From Aradus depressus (Eukaryota > Arthropoda > Insecta > Hemiptera > Aradidae), in assembly GCA_963662175.1 (NCBI GenBank), contig OY759218.1, positions 54,753,427 to 54,817,426 on the forward strand: DNA of 64,000 nt, in the 5' to 3' direction. The notes beneath the pieces were generated by a model. That model saw only the letters and a program-made list of their open reading frames with translations. It ran no database searches and had not been told where the DNA came from. This document shows positions 8,841-19,358 of this stretch, in pieces. Position 1 is the first letter of the stretch; the number at the start of each line of letters is the position of its first letter. Position numbers and translations under genes: made by a program.

Positions 8841-11800
8841 TTATATTAATTGGAGTAAGTTATTATTTTTTTTAAACGAAAAAAGGGCCGTTAAATAGGT
8901 GCTATGGTCGCCCAAGAGCTCTACCAGGTTGTACGGGAGGTTGAGGGTTGCCAATATATCCTGGTATCTGATGCACTCTGTGAAGATGTGTTTAATGGTA
9001 AGCCGAACGTTACATACAATGCAAAGAGGAGGCTCCTCTCTAGCCATGAGGTAGCCGTGGATGAGCCGAGTGTGGCCGATCCGCAGTCTGGTTAGCACCA
9101 CCTCCTCACGACGAGACTCCCTGGCAGAGGAGCTCCAAGACCTCACATCCCACCTCATCTCCCTCAGTTTGTTGTCTTCTACCTCTAACCGACATTCTTG
9201 CCATGTGTCCACGATGTGTCGATTCACGTAATCTCTATAGTGGAGTTTCGGGTAGTTGGGAGTCTCCAGTGTTGCCTGTTTGGCCACAGAATCCGCTAAA
9301 GTATTTCCGGGGATCCCACTATGTCCCGGTATCCAACAGAAGATCACTTCAAAATTTTCTCTTTTGAGCCTTCTTAGGGTGGTCTGTATTTCTACAACAA
9401 GAAGTTCCGAGGAAAAGGGTCGCCTGATGGCCAGGATTGCACTGAGGGAGTCACTAAACACAACAATCCGTTTGTGATGAGTTGTTACGATGCTTAGGGC
9501 TTTGTATATAGCAAAAAGTTCAGAAGAGTAGACTGAACTGTAGGGTGACAAGGTGAATTTATATTGACGATTGTCAATAATAGTTGCGCATCCAACACCT
9601 GACAGAGACTTGGAGCCATCTGTAAATATGTTACAGGAGGGTGTGTAGGAACTCACTATTTCTCCAAAACGTTGTTTATAAAATAATTGGGGTGTGGATA
9701 ATTTGATGGAGGTGGTAAGAGTTAAATTTACTTTAGGTTGTGGTAGGAGCCAGGGCTCGGTCGGGTGGTGGGTGATAGGTTGGAGGTTAGGAAGCAGGAG
9801 TTGCATAGACTTCAAGTCGTTGAGAACTCTAGTTTTTAAGGGAATGTATTTGGGATCGGGTTGATACGATGGTTCCTGTCCATACGGGGTGATGAACCGA
9901 GTTCTGAGTGGATGACTGTGGTTTGCCAGAACTTTAGCATAGTAGGAAACAGTGAGACTCCTCCTTCTGTATGAGAGCGGGGGCTCCCCGCTGTCTGCAC
10001 ACAAGCTCAGGGTTGGGCTGGAGCGGAAGGCCCCAGTAGCTATCCTGATTCCGGTATGGTGGATACTGTCTAACATGTGGAGGACGGTGGGTCTGGCTGA
10101 GCTGTAGGCCACACTGCCGTAGTCCAGCAGGGACCGGATGAGGGCTCTGTAGAGCCGCAGCATGGTGGTCCGGTCAGCCCCCCAGTAAGTGTTGGCCAGG
10201 TTCCGGAGCAGGTTCATTGACTTCAGACACTTGTTCCTCAGGATTTTAATATGACACAGCCAAGTCAGACGACGATCGAACCAAAGACCAAGGAACTTCA
10301 CTTCCTTTTCCACAATGATGGTATTTGCTCCCAAATATAATAAAGGGGTGACAATTCGTCTAAGGCGGGAAAACAATACTGTCTTAGCCTTCTGGTGAGA
10401 AAACGAAAAACCCCTTCCTACAGTCCAAGCGTTGACCTCATTTATAGACTTCTGGATTTGGTTCTCCAGGAACGTAGGGGACCGAGAGCTAGCGAAAATT
10501 ACTAAATCATCAAACAAACAGAAGGCCCTTAACTGGTAACCTGATGTTGTCTGTAATTCCATTGATAGCTATCTGGAACAGGATCACACTCATCACGCTC
10601 CCCTGGGGAATCCCCACTTCCTGGGGAAACGAATTTGAGAGTTTCGCTCCGCACATGACTCTGAATGTTCGGTCCTGTAAAAAATGTTTAACATAATAGT
10701 ATAAATGTCCTGTTACGCCCCAACCAATCAGAGTCTCTAAAACATGCCTATGCCAGACCCCTATGCCAGACCCTGTCGTACGCGTTCTGGATATCGAAGA
10801 AAACAGCTAGTGTTTCCTCGTTGGATTCAAAAGCACCATATACATGTTCAGACAACTTGACGAGATGGTCGGTAGTAGATCGGTTTTTACGAAAGCCGCA
10901 CTGTATTGGTGATATTAGTTGATTTTTCTCTAGAAACCAGGTAAGTCTAAGGGTTATCATTTTTTCCATTAGTTTTGCAATGCTAGTAAGTGCACTGGGT
11001 CGGTTACTATTGACTAATCTTGGATCTTTATTTGGTTTGAGGACAGGAGTCAGATATGATTCTCTCCAGCGGGCAGGGAATTCGTGTTTCAAAAATATAT
11101 CGTTTAATAATTTAAGCAAAAAAACTTTTTTGTCCAAAGGAAGGTATTTCAGCATGCTTGCAGTTATGTCGTCCGGACCGGGAGTTACCTTTCGAAGACT
11201 ATTTAGCGCATCTGTGAATTCCTACGAAGAAAACGGTGTGTCAAGAGGGCTACCATAGCTGGGAGGGGGATGGAGAGGGGGCAGTGTATTGATATCGTCC
11301 AGGAAGTCAGTTCTGTAGTTGTCAGTGGATGAAATAAATGAAAAGTGTCTAGCTAAGTAGTTGGCTATGTCCTGCTTGTCAGTGACCAAGTCCTGTTGGA
11401 TGAGGAGGCCGGGTGTGGGGGCCCTGCCTCGTCCTTTGCCAGAGATACGGTTCACCTTGTCCCACACTTCTGACAGGGGCCTGTTGGAGCTGAGACTGGA
11501 CAAGTAGTCCACCCAGCAGCTCCTCCTACTGTCTCTAATCACCTTCCTAGCCCTGTTCTTAGCCTCCTTGTACAAAGTCAGCTTGGCACTGGATGGACTT
11601 TTTTTAAAATTACTTAACGCCTTTTTTCTAACTCTAACTGCGTCTGCGCAATCGTTTGTCCACCATGGAACAGGGTGCCTCTTAGGGAAAGGATTCGTCT
11701 TAGGGATGGATTGTTTCGCAGCTGTAGTTATGGCATTTTCCAGTGCTAATAATTTCATTGCAGAAGGGGTGTTGTCAGGACAAGATACGGGGGCTTGTAA

Positions 11801-11916
11801 TAGCTCACAGTAAAGATCCCAGTTAGCTTCTTTTATTTTCCAGCGGGGTCGTCTCTCATATAAAGGCCCTGATCCCAGAAACCTGATATACACCGGGAAG
11901 TGGTCGCTGCACGGGA
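8841..11916 (-). pseudogene. Non-LTR retrotransposon ORF2 (RT plus RNase H), 5'-truncated and decayed
   Basis: On the minus strand, coding begins at 11916 inside the endonuclease end (CSDHFPVYI) and passes through the linker. A stop at about 11219-11221 follows, then RT blocks (PVLKPNKDPR; CGFRKNRSTTDHLVKL; FDIQNAYDRVWHRG). The frame is lost at an exact 13-bp tandem duplication, CTATGCCAGACCC (10748-10773). GIPQGS is intact further on. A second frame change falls on the catalytic box, which reads LFDDLVIF where YADD or FADD is expected. The 573-codon frame 8841-10562 holds the rest of RT, an RNase H domain (FTDGSK; SSELFAIYKAL; FSDSLSAI; WIPGHSGIPGNTLAD) and a C-terminal CIVCNVRLTIKHIFTEC. 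RT followed by RNase H points to an I-like or Jockey-like lineage. The element would copy its RNA at nicked DNA but is dead here. Its 5' end is fused to the 36-bp satellite. Confidence 0.9.
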
Positions 11917-12930
11917 AGTACATTGCCGTTGACTCTGTATCCGAGCTGGGGAAGTACATTGCCGTTGACTCTGTATTCGAGCTGGGGAAGTACACTGCTA
12001 TTGACTCTGTATTCGAGCTGGGGAAGTGCATTGCCGTTGACTCTGTATTCGAGCTAGGGGAAGTTCATTGCCGTTGATTCTGTATTCGAGCTGGGGAAGA
12101 ACATTGCCATTGACTCAGTATTCGAGCTGGGGAAGTACATTACAGTTGACTCTGTATTCGAGCTGGGGAAGTACATTGCCGTTGACTCTGTAATCGAGCT
12201 GGGGAAGTACATTACCGTTGACTCTGTATTCGAGCTAGGGAAGTACATTACCGTTGACTCTGTATTCGAGCTAGGGAAGTACATTACCGTTGACTCTGTA
12301 ATCGAGCTGGGGAAGTACCTTACCGTTGACTCTGTATTCGAGCTGGGGAAGTACATTACCGTTGACTCTGTATTCGAGCTGGGGAAGTACATTACCGTTG
12401 ACTCTGTGTTCGAGCTGGGGAAGTACATTGCCGTTGACTCTGTATTCGAGCTTGGGAAGTACATTACCGTTGACTCTGTATTCGAGCTAGGGAAGTACAT
12501 TGCCGTTGACTCTGTATTCGAGCTGGGGAAGTACATTGCCGTTGACTCTGTATTCGAGCTAGGGAAGTACATTACCGTTGACTCTGTATTCGAGCTAGGA
12601 AAGTACATTACCGTTGCCTCTGTATTCGAGCTAGGGAAGTACATTACCGTTGACTCTGTATTCGAGCTAGGGAAGTACATTACCGTTGCCTCTGTATTCG
12701 AGCTAGGGAAGTACATTACCGTTTACTCTGTATTCGAGCTGGGGAAGTACATTACTGTTGACTCTGTATTCGAGCTGGGGAAGTACATTGCCGTTGACTC
12801 TGTATTCGAGCTAGGGAAATACATTACCGTTGACTCTGTATTCGAGCTGGGGAAGTACATTACCGTTGACTCTGTATCCGAGGCCGTTGACTCTGTATTC
12901 GAGCTGGGGAAGTACATTGCCGTTGATTAA
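11917..12930. repeat. 36-bp tandem satellite, about 28 copies
   Basis: The unit GAGCTGGGGAAGTACATTGC plus CGTTGACTCTGTATTC repeats at 36-bp spacing with few changes, mainly TTGCCG/TTACCG and CTGGGG/CTAGGG. A short deletion near 12880 shifts phase. Since 36 is a multiple of three and no frame of the unit has a stop on each strand, long repetitive frames run on both strands (12-residue repeat MYFPSSNTESTV on minus, FELGKYITVDSV on plus). I regard these as by-products. The core CTGGGGAAGTACAT matches an end of the R1 repeat. Confidence 0.95.
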
Positions 12931-13200
12931 GAACGCTGGCCACCACAGCTGGTATTAACCGTGCAACGGTGGACGTCCTAGGTAATACAAGCTTAGGAAC
13001 CCACCCGATTAAAATTAGAGACGCCATATAGCCCACATTTAAGAGCAATATTTTTATGTTCCCCCCCCTCACACCGCCCTCCTCCCTTTGTAAGGTTTGC
13101 GACGTAATACAACCTATTTTTCAATTTGGCTTTTAAGAATACTACATGTGAAATTTTGTTACAATCCAACCATTAGTTAATGAGATACCACTATCCTAAA

Positions 13201-13872
13201 GGGCCCCACACACGCTCAGTTTTTAACACAGGCCTGCTTGCGCAAATTGGCCTGTGCTGCTTTTTGGACCCACACGTACAGTTCGTCCAGATATTTGCTC
13301 AGTTCACAATGGCTTCTCAATGTGATGTTGCCTGCCTCCTTCTCCTCGCTTGCGCTATTAAAAAGAAGCAACAGAAGAAACGTTCTGTAAACAGGATCAA
13401 ATGGACGAAAAGTTGGCTGTTAAAAAGAAACCTGTTGTCTCACATCAGTTTACTAGAAGACTTGAAATTGGAAAAACAGGATTGGTTTAACTATTTAAGA
13501 ATGGACAAAGACACTTAACTACACTTGTTGAAATTGGTTTCGATCAGAATACTCCTTGCTTTTAACTTTCCATAAGCACGGCAAAGATTTGTATAATTCG
13601 ATGAATTCGGCGGTCTATCCATGGTTTAGAGACTGACAAAAAAAAATGAAAAAACTGGAAACTTCGTATTAAACTGAATACGTGGCCTGAACTGACCCAC
13701 ATACGTGCAAACTCACTGGTCTGCGCAGGTAAAAATCAAACAAATTGAAATTGCTCAGGCCAGGCCAGCGGCCTGCGCAGCCGACTTGAACTATGCACAG
13801 ACGCTCAGTTACACCTGCACAAACCTGGTTTGCGCAGGCTGGCCTGTTAGAAACTGAGCGTATGTGGGGCCC
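13201..13872 (+). mobile_element. Internally deleted PIF/Harbinger-type DNA transposon
   Basis: The termini are inverted repeats of almost 50 bp. The left end is GGGCCCCACACACGCTCAGT and the right end in reverse complement is GGGCCCCACATACGCTCAGT, continuing into a shared GCGCAAA-containing tract. Length is 672 bp. GGG-starting ends and the coding fragment inside fit PIF/Harbinger. Flanks do not show a matching 3-bp TWA duplication (AAA left, ATT right), so the target site has mutated or the call is slightly off. Confidence 0.75.
13310..13518 (+). pseudogene. N-terminal fragment of a Harbinger-type transposase
   Basis: From the ATG at 13310 the frame encodes about 69 residues, with RSVNRIKWTKSWLLKRN, HISLLEDLKLEKQDWFNY and LRMDKDT before a stop. 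In Harbinger nucleases the segment W-x-R-x-G then L-x-x-E-L then Y-L/F-R-M comes at the start, ahead of the DDE nuclease. Only that start is present; the catalytic part is deleted between the TIRs. The element would need a nuclease supplied in trans to move. Confidence 0.6.
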
Positions 13873-14060
13873 ATTATGCTAAGGCCTACCCCCACTACAT
13901 CATCTCCTGTTCAAAATTTTGAGACCTCACACACTCTATTTTTCAATTTGGCTTTGAAGAATACTACAAGTGAAATTCCATGACAAAGCGACCATCCATT
14001 CATGAGCTAGCACTATCTTTATATTTATACTTATAACTCGATGTTGAGATTTCACCGCAA

Positions 14061-15030
14061 TCTTGTGATGTAAAAAAAAAGAACATTTTTTTTTATGAAT
14101 ATAAAAAAAGGTAATTTTTTTATTATAATATAATATATATTGTAGTCGCGCTTGCATACGCTAACACGATTACATCTAAATTGTTTTTATATTTAAATTA
14201 AAGAATAAATGTTATATGCAATTATATTACGATATGACCTGGTTATATATTTTTTTTTTATAAATAAAAAAACTTTAAAATAAGTTGTTACATTTTTATA
14301 TATTTAAAATTCATAAAAGACATATTTTTATGGGTTAGTGACACAAATCTTTTACACACATAGATTTTTTTTTTTTTTACACATTTACTGAACCTGCAGG
14401 ACGTTTCTCCTTTCTCCTATTGTTCGTATTGGTGGAATGATGCTTTCAAGATGGTAAGTTCTTCATGGTGGTAGACATTGTGGCCACGTTGGTTTTCTTC
14501 TCTCTTCGGATCCTAATTTAGCTCATAATCGTCATGTTTCCATTTTTCTCTGTAGTAGGAGTTGTCCGGGACACTTCCCCTTAGTGCCTTTCTTCCATCT
14601 CACACACACTTTATATTTTTTTTTTAAAACTAACTCACATTTTTTTTTTTACTTTCCGCACTTTTGACCACCCTACTCTGAACAGCTCTCTCATACGACA
14701 GACAGTCTGCCTTCTTGGGACTGCCTCCTCCTTCCATCCCGGCATTTGATTGGCTACCATTTTTATGGCCTTATGTTTTATATTTTTAAACAATTAAAAT
14801 ATATATTTTTTTTTTAACAATTTTCTGATACACATATCCAAACTACAATAATACAGTATATTGTTTTATGCATACCAATCATCAATAAATATAATTAATG
14901 TTATTACTTCTATGCAATCTGAATAACCTCCATGCAACCTTACTCCCACTCCAGTAGGCGTGGTCTGTTTCGGCAGTATTTCTCCCTCTCCACAAGAGAT
15001 GTCCATGTAGGGTCAAACAGACCGCTACAA
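14061..15030. other. No gene seen; T-rich simple sequence
   Basis: Long T and A runs and AT-rich sequence, with no ORF or repeat unit that I can support. It ends at the 5' terminus of the Helitron at 15031. Confidence 0.5.
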
Positions 15031-15056
15031 TCTACATTAATAAAGCTGAAACGGGG

Positions 15057-15318
15057 TTTGTTTGTTTGTTTGTTTGTTTGTTTGTTTGTTTGTTTGTTTG
15101 TTTGTTTGTTTGTTTGTTTGTTTGTTTGTTTGTTTGTTTGTATGTTTGTTTGTTTGTATGTATGTATGTATGTATGTATGTATGTATGTATGTATGTATG
15201 TATGTATGTATGTATGTATGTATGTATGTATGTATGTATGTATGTATGTATGTATGTATGTATGTATGTATGTATGTATGTATGTATGTATGTATGTATG
15301 TATGTATGTATGTATGTT
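15057..15318. repeat. (TTTG)n then (TATG)n microsatellite inside the Helitron 5' end
   Basis: Pure TTTG runs from about 15057 to 15140 and pure TATG from about 15155 to 15318. The reverse-strand copies have the same tract as short CATA/CAAA repeats next to their 5' ends, so the microsatellite is part of the element and has expanded here. Frames of 100-160 codons over it are artefacts. Confidence 0.97.
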
Positions 15319-15410
15319 TGTTCCAGCATCACGCCCAAACCGCTGGACGGATTTTTATGAAACTTCCCATGTAGCATTCTTTTGAGCCCGATTGAATAAT
15401 AGGCTATGTG

Positions 15411-15864
15411 GCGTCCCAACATTTTGATCGGGAGGGGGGGTTGTGGGGGGGCCTAAGTATAAATATAGAGCTAACTCATTAACTAATGGGCGAATCGTCA
15501 TGAAATTTCACATGTAGTATTTTTAAAAGCCAAATAGGAAAAGAAGGTGTGTGGCGTCCCAAAGTTTTGAACGGGAGTGGGGGTTGTGGGGGGGCTTAAG
15601 TAGAAATATAGAGCTAGCTCATTAACGGTTGGTCGTATTGTCACGAAATTTCACATGTAGTATTCCTGAAGGCCAAGTAGAAAAATAAGGTGTGTGGCGT
15701 CCAAAAAATTTTAACGGGGGGGGGGGGGATAGGCCTAAATATAAAGATACCGGTAGCTCATTAACTAATGGTCGTTTTGTCACGCAATTTCACATGTAGT
15801 ATTCCTGAAGGGCAAATAGAAAAATAAGGAGTGTGGCGCCCCAAACATTTGAACGGGAGGGGGG
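15411..15864 (+). repeat. A-type Helitron array, about 140-bp unit, first block
   Basis: Units contain GTGTGGCGTCCCAAAGTTTT, a poly(G) stretch, CCTAAGTATAAATATAGAGC, CATTAACGGTTGGTCGTATT and TCACATGTAGTATTCCTGAA, at about 141-bp spacing. The block is cut by the Gypsy insertion inside a G run and resumes at 20112. Confidence 0.9.
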
Positions 15865-15944
15865 TGTAATGATACGTACAGGTAGACAGTCAATCTAGAA
15901 CTGATTTATTCTAATATAACATATGTTTATACATATTCATCACA
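15865..15944 (-). repeat. 3' LTR of the Gypsy element (80 bp)
   Basis: In element orientation it begins TGTGATGAATATG and ends ATCATTACA. It is identical to the copy at 20032-20111. At 80 bp it is very short for a Gypsy LTR, leaving little room for promoter and polyadenylation signals; AATAAA occurs within it in element orientation. Confidence 0.95.
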
Positions 15945-16022
15945 TCTCCCTTTCAAAACTACAGAGAACAAGTATTATGGAAATACAACAACAAAATATA
16001 ACATGAAACAAACAGCAAGTTC

Positions 16023-19000
16023 TCATGGCTGGTATCTGTCCGGTCTGCGGAGGGTGGCCCTATCTCGGAGGCAGTACCCTGAAGCAGGCTGACTCCCAGC
16101 TCCCTCTCTGGCAGGATCCATCGTCTCCTCTTCACTGTCCCAAGCCAGCTCTCCCAGCCTCTTTCCCCGTTCCACTGGTCCAACGAACGGTTTTAAAAAT
16201 CGCCGGTTTCTTTCCACAATTCTTCCATTTTCTAATTTAATTCTGAAAGAATTCGGTCTTGCCATTCTCTCTATGATAGTGCACCTGTCCCAAATGGGTC
16301 CTCTTTGCACCAACGCTAGGTCACCTTCATTTAGATTCGCTTTGTAGTGCCGAGTCCCACCTCTATCATAATACACTTTCTGTCTCATCTGTCTTTTTCC
16401 TAACTCTTCCGATACCGCCTTCCATTTTGAGGGTTCATAGTTATTCACCTGAGTCGAGGTCATCGGCAGTATTCCTCTTACTTTTCTTCTAAACAATATC
16501 TCGCTTGGTGAATCCAGTTCACCTTGTGGAGTATTGTGAAATTCAAGCAAACAGAGAAACGGGTCTAACTTGTCCATCTTCGCTTTTTTGAACATTTTTT
16601 TCATAGTCTGGACAGATCTCTCTGCGAGTCCGTTAGACTGAGGATACTCCGGACTGCTAGTTTTATGAACAAAATTCCATTCTCTGGAAAAATGCTTGAA
16701 GTCAGCAGAACTAAACTGAGGTCCGTTGTCAGACATTACTACTCTCGGTATTCCATGGCGGGAAAAAATTGATTTCATATATCGAATAACCGTCTGGCTT
16801 AAAGTATTTTCCAATTTACAAACTTCAATAAATTTGGAAAAATAGTCCACAATTAATAAATATGAATTTCCTGAAAAAGAAAATAAATCTGTAGCAACCT
16901 TTTCCCAAGGGCTAGTTGGTAGCTCATGCGGCAACATAGGTTCTTTGCAGCTAGAATTCTGATATCGAGCGCAGACGTAGCAGTTTCGAACGTAATTTTC
17001 TATTTCGTTATTCATTCCTGGCCAAAACATCACCTCTCGAGCTCGCTGCTTACATCTCTCAATCCCTTGATGACCATAGTGAATTTTCCTTAACAGGCAT
17101 GTCCTCAGATCCTTGGGTATTATTATCTGGTTAGATTTAATGTACAAACCTTCTCTGCTCACTGTTATGTCGTCCTTAAAAGTATAATATGGTCGTATTA
17201 AAGGACCCAACTCATTTCTGTTTTCTGGCCACCCGTTAGCGATGCAATTCTTTAAACCGACAATTTCTTTATCTTCCTGACTTTTAGTAACAATTAAATC
17301 TATTAAACTATCCTCGAAGGGAAGTGTCTTGGTAACCAAAAAAACCTGAGCTTCTAAATCTTGCTCGATAGAGCCGGCCTGATCTGGTCCACTGAGGGGT
17401 GCCCGAGACAGCGCGTCAGCCAAGTAGAGCTCTTTTCCTGGCACATAGACCAGCTCAAAATCAAAATTTAATAATTTTAACATCATCCTTTGAATCCTCG
17501 GGGAAGTAGCACCGAATGGTTTTGTAACTATACTGACCAGGGGTTTATGATCTGTTTCCACAATAAATTTTCGGCCATAAACGTATTGACAAAATTTCTG
17601 ACAACCATAAACAACAGCTAGAAGCTCCTTCTCTATTTGGGCATATCGACACTCGGCATCAGACAGTGAACGAGATGCGAATTCTAAAGGTCTAGAATCC
17701 TGCAGAATGGCTGCCCCCAGCCCATTTTTTGAAGCGTCCACTGAAAGTTTTACAGGTCTAGAAGTATCAAAATATTTTAACTTAGGAATTTTACAAAGTG
17801 AACCTTTAATGCGGTTGAAAGCCTGTGTCTGGTCCTCAGTCCATACCCATTCCGAATCCTTCTCTAGCAGAGACCGAAGTGGGCTGGTTATTTCTGAAAG
17901 GTTCTGTAGGAACCGTCCAAGGTACGTCACCATTCCTAAAAACCGCTGAAGCTCCTTCACATTGTTAGGTCTTGGCATGCTTTCAACAGCTCTGATTTTA
18001 TCTTCCGCAGGCAGATACCCCTCTGGCGTGAATGTATGACCAAGGTACTTAATTTCTTGCGTACCAATGATCGTTTTTTCCAAGTTAAATTTAACATTTC
18101 TTTCCATGGCTCTCTCCAAGACTCTAATTAGCCTAGAGTTATGTTCTTCAAGGGTTCTACCCCAAACCAATAAGTCGTCAATATAGTGCATGACGCCTTC
18201 GAGGCCCTCAAAATTTTCCCCAAACTTCTTATGAAAAACTTCAGGAGCCGTACGAAGTCCAAAAGGCAAGCGTAAAAATCTATATCTTCCCCATGGAGAA
18301 TTAAACGTACATAAGTTAGAGCTTTCTTCGTCTAGTTGAATTTGCCAAAATCCATTAGCTGCATCAAGTACACTAAAATATTTTGCACCTTTTATTCGGT
18401 GTGCAAAATCATCCAAAGTGGGGAGAGGAAAATGCTCCCGCTTGATAGCTTTATTCAATTCTCTAGGATCTATACAGAGCCGAAGTCCACCATTCTTCTT
18501 CGAGGCGATCACTAGCGAACTTACCCAATCAGTAGGATAATCAACCTTGTCTATTACCCTCAGCTTCTCTAACCTATCCAATTCATCTTTACTTAAAAGC
18601 GAGAAAGGTATCCTTCGATTTGGCTGCACCACTGGGTTAATATTCCGATCCATTACGATTCGATAATTTCCAGCAATTTTTCCTAAGCCGTCAAAACAGG
18701 TTTTAAAATTTTCAAATATATAATCCTTGTTCAGTTTTACCTCGTTTAATCTTTTGATAAGCTCAAAATCTTGGCAAGCTTGTAAACCTAATATAGGTGA
18801 AGTTGTTAAATTAACAATGTGAAATTCCACATTTTTTACTTTATCGTATCCTTTTAGTTTGAGCCGACATTTGCCGAGTACAGGTATAACATCACCTGTG
18901 TATGTAGTAAGTCTAGAGTTGGTTCTCTCCAGTCCTGAATCAGACCCGATACATCGATATATCGAATAAGGCAAAAGGTTAACTTCTGCTCCTGTGTCCA

Positions 19001-19358
19001 ACTTAAAAGTTACCTTTTTCTTATATTCTATTAGAAAGTTTGCATTCCATTCATTATCTCTACTTTTATTCATAATGGTGTTGATCAAAAAGCTATTGTT
19101 ATCTTGTTGAATTTCAAAATTATTCTTTGAATTAACGTCATCTGTTACAACTTCACGGCAATTTTTAATAAATCTACAAACCTGTGCAAAATGGTTCAAC
19201 TTTGTGCACTTGAAGCATGTCTTCCCTTTGGCTGGACAAGCATCTATTTTATGATACGACCCACATCGTGAACAAGACATTTTGTTTTCGCTATCTTTAT
19301 TCATTTTAAACCTATTCATGGCCACCTTCTGAACTACTTTTTCTGATTCCTCACTCAT
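16023..19358 (-). CDS. pol: Gypsy Pol polyprotein (zinc knuckles, protease, RT, RNase H, integrase)
   Basis: The 1111-residue frame makes the enzymes that copy element RNA into DNA and integrate it. In order: two CCHC-like knuckles (Cys29-Cys32-His36-Cys41; Cys48-Cys51-His56-Cys61), an aspartic protease with DTG at 121-123, and RT with Asp332 and YIDD at 392-395. RNase H follows from Asp541. Integrase has a zinc-binding HHCC set (His760, His763, Cys793, Cys796) and a DDE triad (Asp824, Asp877, Glu913), with a basic C-terminal tail to 1111. All catalytic residues are present and there is no stop or frameshift. The start ATG overlaps the gag stop in the sequence ATGA, pointing to reinitiation or slippage. 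The knuckles, normally at the end of Gag, lie here at the start of Pol. The element may be competent. Confidence 0.95.
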   Translation of the reverse strand: MSEESEKVVQKVAMNRFKMNKDSENKMSCSRCGSYHKIDACPAKGKTCFKCTKLNHFAQVCRFIKNCREVVTDDVNSKNNFEIQQDNNSFLINTIMNKSRDNEWNANFLIEYKKKVTFKLDTGAEVNLLPYSIYRCIGSDSGLERTNSRLTTYTGDVIPVLGKCRLKLKGYDKVKNVEFHIVNLTTSPILGLQACQDFELIKRLNEVKLNKDYIFENFKTCFDGLGKIAGNYRIVMDRNINPVVQPNRRIPFSLLSKDELDRLEKLRVIDKVDYPTDWVSSLVIASKKNGGLRLCIDPRELNKAIKREHFPLPTLDDFAHRIKGAKYFSVLDAANGFWQIQLDEESSNLCTFNSPWGRYRFLRLPFGLRTAPEVFHKKFGENFEGLEGVMHYIDDLLVWGRTLEEHNSRLIRVLERAMERNVKFNLEKTIIGTQEIKYLGHTFTPEGYLPAEDKIRAVESMPRPNNVKELQRFLGMVTYLGRFLQNLSEITSPLRSLLEKDSEWVWTEDQTQAFNRIKGSLCKIPKLKYFDTSRPVKLSVDASKNGLGAAILQDSRPLEFASRSLSDAECRYAQIEKELLAVVYGCQKFCQYVYGRKFIVETDHKPLVSIVTKPFGATSPRIQRMMLKLLNFDFELVYVPGKELYLADALSRAPLSGPDQAGSIEQDLEAQVFLVTKTLPFEDSLIDLIVTKSQEDKEIVGLKNCIANGWPENRNELGPLIRPYYTFKDDITVSREGLYIKSNQIIIPKDLRTCLLRKIHYGHQGIERCKQRAREVMFWPGMNNEIENYVRNCYVCARYQNSSCKEPMLPHELPTSPWEKVATDLFSFSGNSYLLIVDYFSKFIEVCKLENTLSQTVIRYMKSIFSRHGIPRVVMSDNGPQFSSADFKHFSREWNFVHKTSSPEYPQSNGLAERSVQTMKKMFKKAKMDKLDPFLCLLEFHNTPQGELDSPSEILFRRKVRGILPMTSTQVNNYEPSKWKAVSEELGKRQMRQKVYYDRGGTRHYKANLNEGDLALVQRGPIWDRCTIIERMARPNSFRIKLENGRIVERNRRFLKPFVGPVERGKRLGELAWDSEEETMDPAREGAGSQPASGYCLRDRATLRRPDRYQP

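Larger units (their letters stand above)
12931..14060 (-). mobile_element. Old Helitron remnant (B and A type repeat units), split by a Harbinger element
   Basis: Segment 12925-12975 (AAGAACGCTGGCCACCACAG) resembles one B unit of the Helitrons described below. The stretches at 13060-13198 and 13880-14050 are diverged A units (TTTCAATTTGGCTTTTAAGA, TACTACATGTGAAATTT, CCATTAGTTAATGAG). The element at 13201-13872 lies between the two A units. No ends are preserved. Confidence 0.6.

Noticed and set aside
14932..15422. Long frames on both strands over the TTTG/TATG tract
   Set aside because: They are translations of a 4-bp microsatellite and exist in all frames; no protein is supported.
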